This document shows, in pieces, positions 1 to 7,896 of a stretch of DNA of 27,239 nucleotides. Positions within the stretch are counted from its first letter, which is position 1, and each line of letters starts with the position of its first letter. Source of the stretch: JAZLIT01 sp045617525 (GTDB lineage: Bacteria; Bacillota; Bacilli; Bacillales_A; Planococcaceae); assembly GCA_045617525.1 (NCBI GenBank), contig JAZLIT010000014.1:1-27239 (forward strand). The letters are read 5' to 3'. The notes beneath the pieces are model-generated. The model saw nothing but the letters and a program-made list of their open reading frames with translations. It ran no database searches and was not told the origin of the DNA. A program made the translations under genes and the position numbers.

Positions 1-177
1 ATTACGTTTCATGGTTTACGTCACTCCTATGCATCTTATATGCTGTCAAAGGGAGTGAACATTAAAGTCATTCAAGAACAACTTGGTCATGCCAATATTC
101 GTGAGACACTCAATACTTACTCACACATAGATAAAGAGCAAAAAGAAAAGGCGAGTGACCTCTTCGATAACCTGTGA
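1..177 (+). CDS. Tyrosine recombinase/integrase, C-terminal fragment (5' end outside window)
   Basis: The first 58 codons read in frame from base 1 to a TGA. They carry the end of a phage/ICE-type tyrosine recombinase catalytic domain: an HGLRHS box (the H-x-x-R pair), an LGHANI box (second active-site His) and TYSHID, whose Tyr is the likely nucleophile. The family cuts and rejoins DNA at attachment sites through a 3'-phosphotyrosine link. The start and core-binding domain lie left of the window, so element type and length cannot be judged. It converges on deoD with only 64 bases between the stops, which suits an element end. A XerC/D-like chromosomal recombinase is possible, but the C-terminal extension after the Tyr looks more phage/ICE-like. 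Confidence 0.85.
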   Translation: MTFHGLRHSYASYMLSKGVNIKVIQEQLGHANIRETLNTYSHIDKEQKEKASDLFDNL

Positions 178-216
178 AAAATCACTTTGGTCACTTTTGG
201 TCACTCGCCATTTTTT
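150..216. terminator. Inverted repeat at integrase 3' end, possible shared terminator or recombinase site
   Basis: A perfect 11-bp inverted repeat, GGCGAGTGACC (150-160) and GGTCACTCGCC (199-209), is followed by T6 (211-216) on the plus strand. On the minus strand it runs into a T-rich stretch. It could end both the integrase and deoD transcripts, but the 38-nt loop is long and the left arm lies inside the integrase gene. A tandem pair of TTGGTCAC units (187-204) overlaps the right arm, so integrase binding is an alternative. Confidence 0.45.
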
Positions 217-241
217 GGTAATTCTCAATCCCTTGCTGTTC

Positions 242-949
242 TTACTCTTGAATCGCAGCTTCTAACGCAATAACCATCATATCATTAAAAGTAGTTTGAC
301 GTTCTTCAGATGAAGTTACTTCACCTGTGATAATGTGGTCAGATACAGTTAATACAGTTAATGCTTGACGACCGAATTTTGCAGCTAATGTGTAAAGTGC
401 AGATGTTTCCATTTCTACAGCTAGAACGCCATAAGCAGCTAATTTTTCGTTTTGTGCTTCATCAGAATAGAATTGATCAGCTGTGAAGATATTACCTACA
501 CGTACGTTTAAACCAGCTTCTTTTGATGCAGTGTAAGCTTTTAATAATAAATCGAAATCTGCAGTTGGTGCGAAGTCGATTGTACCACCGAAAGCAACAC
601 GGTTAATTGCAGAATCTGTTGAAGAAGTTTGCGCGATAATTACGTCACGTACTTTAACGTCTTTTTGGATTGCGCCACAAGTACCAACGCGGATTAATTT
701 TTGCACGCCGTATTCAGACATAAGCTCATTTACGTAAATGCTAATTGATGGTACACCCATACCTGTTCCTTGAACAGATACACGATGACCTTTGTATGTA
801 CCTGTATAACCTAATGCATTACGAACTGTATTATAGCAAGTTACATCTTCTAAAAATGTTTCTGCAATATATTTTGCACGTAATGGATCTCCTGGTAATA
901 AAACGATTTCAGCGATTTCGCCTTGTTTTGCTGCAATATGGATACTCAT
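242..949 (-). CDS. deoD: Purine-nucleoside phosphorylase, DeoD type
   Basis: Cytosolic hexameric enzyme that splits purine (deoxy)ribonucleosides with phosphate into base and (deoxy)ribose-1-phosphate, for purine salvage. With the ATG at 949 the protein is 235 aa and residues fall where they do in E. coli DeoD: His4, Gly20 and Arg24 in GDPLRA, Arg43, Arg87 in RVGTCGA, Asp204 in SDHI and Arg217. A start 6 codons upstream is open, but GAGGGA lies 5 nt before the ATG at 949 and MSIHIAAKQ is the usual N-terminus. It has its own promoter upstream (982-1010). The gene looks intact although it lies next to an integrase end. Family and start are both secure. Confidence 0.96.
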   Translation of the reverse strand: MSIHIAAKQGEIAEIVLLPGDPLRAKYIAETFLEDVTCYNTVRNALGYTGTYKGHRVSVQGTGMGVPSISIYVNELMSEYGVQKLIRVGTCGAIQKDVKVRDVIIAQTSSTDSAINRVAFGGTIDFAPTADFDLLLKAYTASKEAGLNVRVGNIFTADQFYSDEAQNEKLAAYGVLAVEMETSALYTLAAKFGRQALTVLTVSDHIITGEVTSSEERQTTFNDMMVIALEAAIQE

Positions 950-981
950 AGTATTCCCTCTTTTCAATTATTTTCTACTTT

Positions 982-1010
982 ATCATACTTTGTTTAACAA
1001 TTTCATGCAA
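982..1010 (-). promoter_or_regulatory. SigA-type promoter for deoD
   Basis: On the minus strand, TTGCAT (1005-1010) and TATGAT (982-987) are separated by 17 bp, about 35 bases upstream of the deoD start. No purine riboswitch or obvious operator is visible next to it. Confidence 0.6.
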
Positions 1011-1071
1011 TGGTAAGACGTCTTCCCTCTAAATTAATCTGACTAAATTACAAAAAACCTTTTGCTTACCA

Positions 1072-1290
1072 TTAAAAACTATATTTTGAATCGTATTCAT
1101 CCCATATTTCATCTAATGTAGCTGCTTTCATATTTTCATTCGCTTGCATTTCAACATAATTACTTACGGTCTGAAACCTCGTCGTACTTCTCGGAAATAA
1201 AGAATCCTCGAAAACAGCTTCTGCAAATCGACCCTTTTCATTATTTGCTCCGCGATATGTTAATACAAATTCATAAAATGTTTTCATCAT
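1072..1290 (-). CDS. yozE: YozE family protein (UPF0346)
   Basis: A 72-aa protein matching the small YozE/UPF0346 family of Bacilli in length and pattern: an N-terminal MKTFYEFVLTYR segment, an FPRSTT turn and the C-terminal ATLDEIWDEYDSKY helix. The family folds as a SAM-like helical domain and its role is unknown. GAGG sits 5 nt before the first ATG and 8 nt before a second in-frame ATG at 1287, and both starts are plausible. It follows msrB by 40 bp on the same strand with no clear terminator between, so it may be the last gene of the ypmR-ypmS-msrA-msrB unit. Confidence 0.85.
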   Translation of the reverse strand: MMKTFYEFVLTYRGANNEKGRFAEAVFEDSLFPRSTTRFQTVSNYVEMQANENMKAATLDEIWDEYDSKYSF

Positions 1291-1330
1291 TTTGACCTCA
1301 TAACTTCCAACTAATTACTGTTATTATAAT

Positions 1331-1768
1331 TTATTTACTGAATAAAGCCACGTATTTACCGTAACCCTCTTGTTCTAATTGCTCAACTGGAATAAATCGC
1401 ATTGCAGCAGAGTTTATGCAATAACGCAATCCGCCAAATTGTTCTGGGCCATCTGGAAATACATGCCCTAAATGTGAATCAGCATCCTTACTACGCACTT
1501 CTACACGACGCATTCCGTGCGTTGTATCAAAGTGCTCCAAAACCTGTTCTTTCTCAACGGGTTTTGTAAATGCTGGCCAACCACAACCTGAGTTGTACTT
1601 ATCTTTCGAGCTAAATAGTGGTTCACCTGAAACAACATCTACGTATAATCCTTCTTCAAAATGATGATCGAATTCATTTTGGAAAGGCTGCTCTGTCCCA
1701 TTTTGTTGCGTTACATAAAATTGAAGATCCGTTAATTCTTTTAAGCGTTGTTCTTTATTATTATTCAT
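1331..1768 (-). CDS. msrB: Peptide-methionine (R)-S-oxide reductase MsrB
   Basis: Reduces the R epimer of methionine sulfoxide in proteins. Signatures are GCGWPAF (Cys62), DSHLGHVF and RYCINSAAMRF with the catalytic Cys117. The zinc-binding CxxC pairs of other MsrB proteins are absent, as in B. subtilis MsrB. An earlier TTG start is open, but the ATG at 1768 is preferred: GGGGGA lies upstream at good spacing and the ATG shares one base with the msrA stop (TAATG), which implies translational coupling. Length 145 aa is normal. It acts with msrA, which handles the S epimer, so both epimers are covered by one message. Confidence 0.96.
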   Translation of the reverse strand: MNNNKEQRLKELTDLQFYVTQQNGTEQPFQNEFDHHFEEGLYVDVVSGEPLFSSKDKYNSGCGWPAFTKPVEKEQVLEHFDTTHGMRRVEVRSKDADSHLGHVFPDGPEQFGGLRYCINSAAMRFIPVEQLEQEGYGKYVALFSK

Positions 1769-2295
1769 TATTTTTTCCCCCAATGCTTTTCGATGAAGCC
1801 TGCACGACCCGAGCCAACCTGATAACCGTTGTAATGTGCCGGATTCTTTTTATAGTAATGTTGGTGATATACTTCTGCCTCGTAAAATGGTTTTGCATCG
1901 CGAATTTTCACCGCAATCGGTAAACTGAATTTACCCGATTCATCTAATTCTTGCTTTACACGCTCTGCAATTTCTCGTTGCTCCTCATCATGCACAAAAA
2001 TTGCCGTTGTATAAGATTCACCACGATCATAAAACTGCCCACCAGCATCCGTCGGGTCAATTAAGGTAAAATAAAGGCGCACTAAATCCTCATACGCATA
2101 AATGGCCGGATCAAATGTAATTTGCACTGCCTCTAAATGACCTGTCGTTTCACTGCATACTTGTTCATAAGTCGGGTTTTCAACATGGCCACCCGTATAG
2201 CCAGAGATGACACTCTCGATGCCTGGTTGCTCGTCAAATGGCTTTACCATACACCAGAAACATCCACCAGCAAATGTTGCCTTTTGATAGTTCAT
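1768..2295 (-). CDS. msrA: Peptide-methionine (S)-S-oxide reductase MsrA
   Basis: Reduces the S epimer of methionine sulfoxide; the enzyme is then recycled by thioredoxin. The N-terminus holds the GGCFWC motif with catalytic Cys12, followed by SGYTGGHVENPTYEQV and the GHLEAVQI segment typical of the family. Length 175 aa is normal. GGAGGAG lies 8 nt before the ATG. The start overlaps the ypmS stop by 4 bp (ATGA) and the stop overlaps the msrB start, so ypmS, msrA and msrB form a tightly coupled operon. No internal defects seen. Confidence 0.97.
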   Translation of the reverse strand: MNYQKATFAGGCFWCMVKPFDEQPGIESVISGYTGGHVENPTYEQVCSETTGHLEAVQITFDPAIYAYEDLVRLYFTLIDPTDAGGQFYDRGESYTTAIFVHDEEQREIAERVKQELDESGKFSLPIAVKIRDAKPFYEAEVYHQHYYKKNPAHYNGYQVGSGRAGFIEKHWGKK

Positions 2296-2882
2296 GAAGC
2301 TTTCTCCTCCGATCCACTGCCTGGGACAATAATTTCAAGTAAAATTTTATCCCCCGCTAAATCTATTTCTTTTGCACGTACACGATTCCCATCTGCAATA
2401 TTCAATCTTGATAAATCGATATAAATTTCCTCTTCATTTGGGCGTACAACAATCCAATTTGGAAATTCAACCGCATCATTTAGTAATTTCAAAACCGTTG
2501 ATGGTGGTATATTTTTTTTGCCAACATGCACCTTCGTCTGTTGCAAACGTATATTTCCATCATAAACAACAGGATCAAAGTCCATTTGAATTGGTATTGT
2601 AATGCCAAAAATAATTAATTCACTAAAAATATAAATTTGGTCTTCTACTTTCAGGCTAACTTCCATTGCCTGATCCTCCACTGCTTCTGCTAAATACTTC
2701 TGCGCAATCGATTCAAATTCCTTGGTTGTTGTTTGCACAACCAATACATTCTCCTCTGGATACGTATTCGCCCTAGGTATTTCTGTATTATCTGTCGGTG
2801 AAGTCGCCAAATATATAAAAGATACAATTATCAAAATTACTAAACTTGCTAAAGCTAAAAAGGCGATCTTCCACTTATTCAT
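2292..2882 (-). CDS. ypmS: YpmS family membrane-anchored protein (DUF2140)
   Basis: A 196-aa protein with one N-terminal membrane helix (about residues 5-25, after MNKWK) and an extracytoplasmic domain, matching B. subtilis YpmS in layout and the downstream KVEDQIYI / IPIQMDFDP / EIDLAGDKI pattern. Function is unknown. It is regularly found next to the SGNH lipoprotein YpmR, so a joint role at the cell surface is a fair guess only. The ATG at 2882 is chosen over a GTG at 2891 because GAGGAG sits 8 nt before it; the GTG would overlap that site. It starts 5 bp after the ypmR stop and overlaps msrA by 4 bp. Confidence 0.88.
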   Translation of the reverse strand: MNKWKIAFLALASLVILIIVSFIYLATSPTDNTEIPRANTYPEENVLVVQTTTKEFESIAQKYLAEAVEDQAMEVSLKVEDQIYIFSELIIFGITIPIQMDFDPVVYDGNIRLQQTKVHVGKKNIPPSTVLKLLNDAVEFPNWIVVRPNEEEIYIDLSRLNIADGNRVRAKEIDLAGDKILLEIIVPGSGSEEKAS

Positions 2883-2887
2883 GTTGC

Positions 2888-3796
2888 TCACTCCTCAAAT
2901 CCTAATAACCCGCCAGACATTTGCTCGACGTCACACTCTTTCATTCGCTCAATTACACGCTCGGCCATTTTTCCATAGCCTTTCGCATTTGGATGGAAAA
3001 AGTCGGTATGATAGACCATATTCAAATTCGACGTGTATAAATCTTCAACCGACACAAAACACGCGTTAGTAGTACGGTTAGCTAACTCCTCAATAGCATC
3101 ATTCCACTCCGTAATAATTGAGTCGAATGGTTGACTCGTTTCGAGTGGATCTATTTCTTCCGTAATTACTTTAAACGGATCATAAAAACCAATCATAACA
3201 AGAGGTGCATCCGTTTTCGCCCGAATTAACTTAATAATTTCTTGATAGCGCTCAATAAAACGCGGCATCTCTGTTATAAATATTTTTTTATTCAAATTAA
3301 AAATGTCACGTTTAACCACTTTCATGACATCGTTACCACCTAGGGTCATTGTTAGTAAATCCACGGATTCTAATTCTGCATCATAATGCCCATTTTCAAG
3401 TAGCGTTAAGAGTTGATCACTTCGACGTCCATTTTTACCGCGATTGTCTAAAATAACCTCACTTACAGCCGGCCATTTTTCAAGTTCTCTTGCTAAAATT
3501 CCCGTAAAGCCCAAATCGCTTTTCTCATCCCCGATGCCTCTTGTTAAAGAATCCCCTAATGCTAAGTATTGCACAGGTCTTGCATCAATCTCTTTTAGAT
3601 CTAACCAATCAAATAGAAAAAAACCTTCAATCATTTCTTTTACCGTTACATTCTCTTCTTCATTGCCGACTACGTCAATCGAAACTGGCTCCACCGCCTG
3701 ATCTTCAACCACTGTTTCTCTATCCTCTATTGAAATGGTATTACATCCACTCACCAATAGGACGCAAATTCCTATTATTATAAAAAGTCGTTTCAT
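2888..3796 (-). CDS. ypmR: SGNH/GDSL hydrolase-like lipoprotein YpmR
   Basis: A 302-aa lipoprotein: a hydrophobic signal ends in the lipobox LVSGC (Cys18), followed by a Glu/Val-rich linker of about 50 residues and an SGNH hydrolase fold. The four blocks are visible: GDSL (Ser83, nucleophile), Gly in NRGKNG, GGND (Asn155) and D-FFHP (Asp265, His268). It should act as an esterase or lipase-like hydrolase outside the membrane; the substrate is unknown. GGGAG lies 9 nt before the ATG. It is the first gene of the ypmR-ypmS-msrA-msrB run; TATAAT at 3829-3834 on the minus strand is a possible -10 without a good -35. Confidence 0.9.
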   Translation of the reverse strand: MKRLFIIIGICVLLVSGCNTISIEDRETVVEDQAVEPVSIDVVGNEEENVTVKEMIEGFFLFDWLDLKEIDARPVQYLALGDSLTRGIGDEKSDLGFTGILARELEKWPAVSEVILDNRGKNGRRSDQLLTLLENGHYDAELESVDLLTMTLGGNDVMKVVKRDIFNLNKKIFITEMPRFIERYQEIIKLIRAKTDAPLVMIGFYDPFKVITEEIDPLETSQPFDSIITEWNDAIEELANRTTNACFVSVEDLYTSNLNMVYHTDFFHPNAKGYGKMAERVIERMKECDVEQMSGGLLGFEE

Positions 3797-4049
3797 TTAT
3801 AAAAACTCCCTTAAGTAGCTTCCCTTATATTATATGACGAGTACAGTCTGATTAAAAGAAATGTATGCACATATTTCGCTTAGTTTACCCTAAAGTCACG
3901 GTAAAATGAATATAATTGCAATTTAAAATGTTTCATAACATCATTTGCACGGGTTGTCTACTTATTATGAATAGGGAATTCCATTATTTTGAAAAGTTGT
4001 AGCGAAATATCAACGCTTCACAAATCCCGTAAACTGTGAGCAAAAAAAA

Positions 4050-4080
4050 TGCTATACTAACTTTTCATCAATGAAAAGTT
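4050..4080 (+). promoter_or_regulatory. Extended -10 promoter with a downstream operator-like palindrome
   Basis: TGCTATACT (4050-4058) is an extended -10 without a good -35. It abuts AACTTTTCAT (4059-4068) and ATGAAAAGTT (4071-4080), a perfect 10-bp inverted repeat with a 2-bp centre, covering the expected +1. This is the position where a dimeric repressor would block initiation. The dyad lacks a T-run and the gene starts 10 bp later, so a terminator is unlikely. Confidence 0.5.
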
Positions 4081-4090
4081 TGGAGAACCT

Positions 4091-4870
4091 ATGCTACATT
4101 ATAAACAACACAAATCGAATGAAAATTATGAATGGCTAGTCCTTTTACACGGATTAGGCGGTAATAGTACATTATTTTATAAGCAAACCGATTTTTTATC
4201 GCAGCACTATAATTTATTATTAATCGATTTACCTGGCCATGGGGAATCCGGTGGCATAGACATTCCTGTCTACTGCCCTGAAATTGTGGCAGACAAGGTA
4301 ATTGATTTATTGAATAAATTATCTATACAAAAACCTCATTTTTTAACGTTTTCTTTAGGGACAATCATCGCCAATGCATTAATGCACCGAGTACCTGATC
4401 GAATCGAAACAATGACATTAGCCGGTCCTGTATTAAAATTAAAAAGATGGTCAGAAGTTTTAGTGAATACTGCATGGAAACTTCGTCATTTCGCATCCTA
4501 TATGACTTTTTATAAAATCTTTGCCCATATTATGATGCCGTTTAAATCACATGCAATTTCCAGGCATTTCTTCATTAACGAGGCCACAAAATTAGGACGT
4601 AAAGAATTTGTGAAATGGGTACACTTGCTAATTCGGGCAAAAATACCTTATGAGAAACTACACAATTCTAAAAATATGGTCCCTAAATTTTATTTAATCG
4701 GTGAAGATGATCATATGTTTCTTGACGAAGCGAAGTACGCCGCATCTAAAGATCAATTTGCACGTATTAAAGTATTACCTAATTGTGGCCATGTATGTAT
4801 TATCGAAAGTAGTGAAGCGTCAAACAATGCTATTCATTCCTTTATTCAAACATATAACAACGGTAAATAA
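4091..4870 (+). CDS. Alpha/beta hydrolase
   Basis: A 259-aa alpha/beta hydrolase of the AB_hydrolase_1 type. Visible are the oxyanion HGLGGN (20-25), LPGHGES (48-54), the nucleophile elbow TFSLGT (Ser89; the usual first Gly is Thr), an acidic GEDDHMF (205-211) and the catalytic His235 in NCGHV. No signal peptide, so probably cytosolic; substrate unknown. GGAG sits 5 nt before the ATG. It is a single gene transcribed away from ypmR, with its own promoter and palindrome and ended by a bidirectional terminator shared with degV. The family could be an esterase, thioesterase or C-C hydrolase; nothing here decides. Confidence 0.85.
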   Translation: MLHYKQHKSNENYEWLVLLHGLGGNSTLFYKQTDFLSQHYNLLLIDLPGHGESGGIDIPVYCPEIVADKVIDLLNKLSIQKPHFLTFSLGTIIANALMHRVPDRIETMTLAGPVLKLKRWSEVLVNTAWKLRHFASYMTFYKIFAHIMMPFKSHAISRHFFINEATKLGRKEFVKWVHLLIRAKIPYEKLHNSKNMVPKFYLIGEDDHMFLDEAKYAASKDQFARIKVLPNCGHVCIIESSEASNNAIHSFIQTYNNGK

Positions 4871-4913
4871 AAACAAGACCCTCTACCCTAGATTAGGATA
4901 GAAGGTCTTGTTT
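4871..4913. terminator. Bidirectional rho-independent terminator
   Basis: Arms AAACAAGACCCTCTA and TAGAAGGTCTTGTTT pair over about 15 bp with one mismatch. The stem is flanked by T/A tracts on both sides and lies between the convergent alpha/beta hydrolase and degV stops. Confidence 0.9.
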
Positions 4914-4918
4914 ATTTT

Positions 4919-5764
4919 TTATGCTTCCACATAATACATGAAGCCAATTGCCCCAGGTCCTGTATGTGTACTAATAATCGGTGAAGTAAAGGCAATATCA
5001 AAATCATTGAATCCTGTGTCTTTCACTAAATCCAAAAGGGGTTGTCCCATTGTATGCATGCCATTTGCGTGTGAAAGGCCTACACCTTTTACTTTTTTAC
5101 CCGCAGTATCATTTTGGAATTGCTCGAATAAATATTTCACCACTTGCTTATGACTACGAGGCTTCGCACACGGGTTAAACGCACCAGTATCTAGGTTCCC
5201 AACTGGCTTTAAATTTAGAATAGAGCCAAAAAGCGCTTTCCCCTTACCGATACGGCCACCTTTAACCATATTCTCAAGTGTATCTAATGCCACGAATAAA
5301 CGTGTGTTTTCACGTACTTTATTAACGTGTTCAACAATTTCCTCCACAGATGCCCCGGTATCGCGTTTCATAGCAGCTTCACGTAATTGGAACGCTAAAC
5401 CCCATGCGATATAACGTGAATCTACCACAGTTGCGTCAGACTCTGTCATCTGAGACGCTTGACGAGCTGATTCTACAGTACCACTCATACCACCTGTCAT
5501 ATGAATCGAAATAATTTGATCGCCATCCTTACCAAGCTCATCGTATAAATCTTTAAATTGTCCGGGAGCTGGCTGCGAGCTTTTTGGTAACTCGTTAAAT
5601 GTTGGCATTTTTTCTAAAAACTCGTCTGGCTGTATATCGACACCATCAATATATGTATTCCCGCCCATTTGAATCGATAACGGGACAACGTGAATACCTA
5701 ATTTTTCAATTTCCTCTTGAGATAAATCACATGTTGAATCCGTTACAATATGAATTTTGCTCAT
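4919..5764 (-). CDS. DegV family protein (fatty-acid-binding, FakB-like)
   Basis: A 281-aa DegV-fold protein. N-terminal VTDSTCDLS, KSSQPAPGQF (about 61-70), GGMSGT in the fatty-acid pocket region, GRIGKGKA and the C-terminal HTGPGAIGFMYY match the family. These proteins bind a fatty acid and, in the FakAB system, present it to the FakA kinase so that exogenous fatty acids enter phospholipid synthesis. Bacilli carry several paralogues, so the exact orthologue is not assigned. AGGA lies 9 nt before the ATG. It forms its own transcription unit with a good promoter and a terminator shared with the convergent hydrolase gene. Confidence 0.93.
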   Translation of the reverse strand: MSKIHIVTDSTCDLSQEEIEKLGIHVVPLSIQMGGNTYIDGVDIQPDEFLEKMPTFNELPKSSQPAPGQFKDLYDELGKDGDQIISIHMTGGMSGTVESARQASQMTESDATVVDSRYIAWGLAFQLREAAMKRDTGASVEEIVEHVNKVRENTRLFVALDTLENMVKGGRIGKGKALFGSILNLKPVGNLDTGAFNPCAKPRSHKQVVKYLFEQFQNDTAGKKVKGVGLSHANGMHTMGQPLLDLVKDTGFNDFDIAFTSPIISTHTGPGAIGFMYYVEA

Positions 5765-5793
5765 ATTTACACATCCTTTTTTTACTATTATCT

Positions 5794-5823
5794 ATTATAT
5801 AGAATAATAAACTCCATTTTCAA
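5794..5823 (-). promoter_or_regulatory. SigA-type promoter for degV-family gene
   Basis: On the minus strand, TTGAAA (5818-5823) and TATAAT (5794-5799) are separated by 18 bp, about 30 bases before the start codon. Confidence 0.65.
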
Positions 5824-5931
5824 TATGACGATTGTAACATATCTGTATAAATACAGTAAGCCCTTACATTATGTCCTGTCAATATTATTCCAATATGACA
5901 AATGTATGCTTGCACTTGTGACATTATGCAA

Positions 5932-5960
5932 TTGGACAACTTCTCTTAATCCGCTAAAGT
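5932..5960 (+). promoter_or_regulatory. Probable SigA-type promoter for the hemolysin III-family gene
   Basis: TTGGAC (5932-5937) and TAAAGT (5955-5960) with a 17-bp spacer, close upstream of the AAGGAG site. The -10 is imperfect. Confidence 0.4.
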
Positions 5961-5982
5961 ACTGTAATAAGGAGTGATTTCG

Positions 5983-6645
5983 ATGTTACAACAACAACAA
6001 CAACAACAACAACAACCACAATATATAGGAATGGATTGGAAAGAAGAATTATGGAATGCCATTACACACGGTATTGGCTTCATCTTAAGTATTCCGATCA
6101 CAGTATTGCTCATTTTACTAGCAGTAACTTCAGGTAGCGCTGTTCAAATCGTTGCCTTTTCAATATTTGGCGCGTCCCTTATTTTATTATTTTTAATGTC
6201 GACTTTATTACACAGCATGCCAACTAAATATAAACGCATATTTGCGATATTAGATCATTCGTCGATTTATGTCTTAATCGCTGGAACATATACACCCTTT
6301 TTACTGATTGCACTTGGCGGTACTCTTGGGATCGTGTTACTTATTATTATTTGGTCACTTGCACTTTTCGGAATTATTTTTAAATGTTTCTTTATTGACC
6401 GATTTGAAGTTTTTTCACTTGCACTCTACATCGTAATGGGTTGGCTTATCATTTTCGCCGCAAAGCCTATTTATAACTATTTACAATTTGAAGGATTTGC
6501 CCTTTTATTAATCGGTGGACTATTATATACGGTCGGTTCGATATTCTTCATGTTGACGAAGCTTCGCTATAGCCATGCGATTTGGCATTTATTCGTATTA
6601 GCTGGCTGCGGGTGTATGGTTGCCTGCGTTGCCTTATATTTATAA
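5983..6645 (+). CDS. Hemolysin III family (PAQR-like) membrane protein
   Basis: A 220-aa polytopic protein with about seven hydrophobic helices and the HlyIII/PAQR metal-site pattern: His in AITHGIGF, STLLHSMP, LDHSSIYVLIAGTYTPF and HAIWHLFVLAG. It resembles B. subtilis YplQ. Bacterial members are proposed metal-dependent hydrolases or lipid-homeostasis factors; true haemolysis is doubtful. The ATG at 5983 (AAGGAG 8 nt upstream) is preferred over an upstream GTG. Odd feature: codons 3-11 are nine consecutive CAA (Gln), then Pro-Gln, giving a poly-Gln tail before the first helix. The protein is flanked by its own promoter and a terminator. Confidence 0.9.
   Translation: MLQQQQQQQQQPQYIGMDWKEELWNAITHGIGFILSIPITVLLILLAVTSGSAVQIVAFSIFGASLILLFLMSTLLHSMPTKYKRIFAILDHSSIYVLIAGTYTPFLLIALGGTLGIVLLIIIWSLALFGIIFKCFFIDRFEVFSLALYIVMGWLIIFAAKPIYNYLQFEGFALLLIGGLLYTVGSIFFMLTKLRYSHAIWHLFVLAGCGCMVACVALYL
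5989..6015 (+). repeat. (CAA)9 trinucleotide repeat encoding poly-Gln
   Basis: Nine perfect CAA units directly after ATG TTA of the hemolysin III-family gene. Slippage by whole units would change only the length of the Gln run, not the frame. Confidence 0.95.
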
Positions 6646-6655
6646 GCGCAAATTG

Positions 6656-6697
6656 AAAAATGTTATTCGGAAAAAACTACGCCCGAATAACGTTTTT
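6656..6697. terminator. Bidirectional terminator between hemolysin III-family and mscS-family genes
   Basis: GTTATTCGG (6662-6670) and CCGAATAAC (6683-6691) form a 9-bp stem with a 12-nt loop. A-tract and T-tract flanks extend the pairing and provide U-runs in both directions. Confidence 0.88.
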
Positions 6698-6700
6698 ATT

Positions 6701-7765
6701 TTAGACAACAACTTCTTCTTGCACCTGTGCCATCACAATCTCATCTTGAATAATCATTTCATGAAGCGCGAAAAGGATGTCTTGCTTCACTTGCAACAAC
6801 TCACCTAAATCATTCGTGGACACAAAAAATCTAATATACATACGGAAAGAATGCGCGTAAATTTCATCTATGCTTACACTAATAAATTCACGTTCCACCA
6901 TCGGATGCAATGTAATTTGCTCATGCAATTGCATACAAAGTTTACGTAGCTTTTCTTCCTCATTACTTGATGCTAAATATGTATAAAATTCACATTTCCG
7001 CTTCGGACGATTGGCTAAATTGAAAATCGGTTTATTCACTAAATAGGAATTTGGCACGTACACAAGCCCTTTATCGGGGGTATCAATAAGCGTACTTCTC
7101 AAATTAATATCTTGCACAATTCCATCAATTTTTTGATCCTCTGTTGTTATCCAGTCGCCTATTTGAAACGGTCGATCTAGCGCAATCGACATTCCACTGA
7201 CAATATGTGTTAACGTTTCACGTACACTAAATGCAACCGCAACCCCGGTCAACCCAATCCCCGTTAAAAACCCATTTAAATTAAAGTTCCAAGACGATGC
7301 AATGACAAAAACCGACAGGACAATCGTAATAACTTTAAAAAGTCGAATAATATATGGCTTTATAATCTCGTCATCTTTGCTAAAAAGGTGGAATGACTTT
7401 GGATGCTTCGCAAAATATTCAAGCACATCATAAATGCCCAGAAATATATATAACACGAAAAGGGATGTTAAAATATCCCCTGTACGCCCACTGTCAAATA
7501 GTGAACCCTCCAGGAAAAAAGAGAGCCCTATAAAAAGAATGACTGTAAAAAATGCATAACGTACAGCCTTTTGCGTTTCATTTACAATTCTTGCTAAAAA
7601 TGGTTTTTTCCCCTTAATTAGAAGTAAATTAAGTAATTTAACACAATAGGAAATGACATATTTCTGCAGAATATAGCCAACTATAATTACCGCGATTGCA
7701 TATAATAGTTCCTCCCAAGTAGGAACTTGAAATTTATCAACAATCCATCGCAACCATTCAATCAT
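6701..7765 (-). CDS. Small-conductance mechanosensitive channel, MscS family
   Basis: A 354-aa membrane protein with several N-terminal hydrophobic helices (starting about residues 16-36), then the pore-lining TM3 and beta domain typical of MscS: GIGLTGVAVAFSVRETL, the LDRPFQIGDWI block, IVQDINLRSTLI and the VPNSYLVNKPI strand. These channels open under membrane tension to release solutes on hypo-osmotic shock. An ATG 5 codons earlier lies inside the ribosome site; the ATG at 7765 has GGAGG 7 nt upstream and is preferred. It is monocistronic, between the hemolysin III-family terminator and a SurA-like lipoprotein gene. The exact B. subtilis counterpart is not assigned. Confidence 0.9.
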   Translation of the reverse strand: MIEWLRWIVDKFQVPTWEELLYAIAVIIVGYILQKYVISYCVKLLNLLLIKGKKPFLARIVNETQKAVRYAFFTVILFIGLSFFLEGSLFDSGRTGDILTSLFVLYIFLGIYDVLEYFAKHPKSFHLFSKDDEIIKPYIIRLFKVITIVLSVFVIASSWNFNLNGFLTGIGLTGVAVAFSVRETLTHIVSGMSIALDRPFQIGDWITTEDQKIDGIVQDINLRSTLIDTPDKGLVYVPNSYLVNKPIFNLANRPKRKCEFYTYLASSNEEEKLRKLCMQLHEQITLHPMVEREFISVSIDEIYAHSFRMYIRFFVSTNDLGELLQVKQDILFALHEMIIQDEIVMAQVQEEVVV

Positions 7766-7847
7766 AAGAGGTCCTCCCATTCGTAAATCTTTTCATCACT
7801 ATAGCCTTCAAAAAAATTGAAGACTATTGCGATCAGTATCATGTAAA

Positions 7848-7877
7848 GGCCCGTCCACTTTTAATGGTGAACGGACC
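7848..7877 (-). terminator. Probable terminator of the SurA-like lipoprotein gene
   Basis: GGCCCGTCCAC (7848-7858) and GTGAACGGACC (7867-7877) pair with 9 of 11 positions and an 8-nt loop. The U-run that follows is weak on both strands. Confidence 0.45.
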
Positions 7878-7896
7878 GATTTAAAATTTATTGAAA

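Noticed and set aside
1009..1073. Inverted repeat AATGGTAAG / CTTACCATT near the yozE stop
   Set aside because: The 47-nt spacing is too long for a terminator and no U-run follows in a fitting place.
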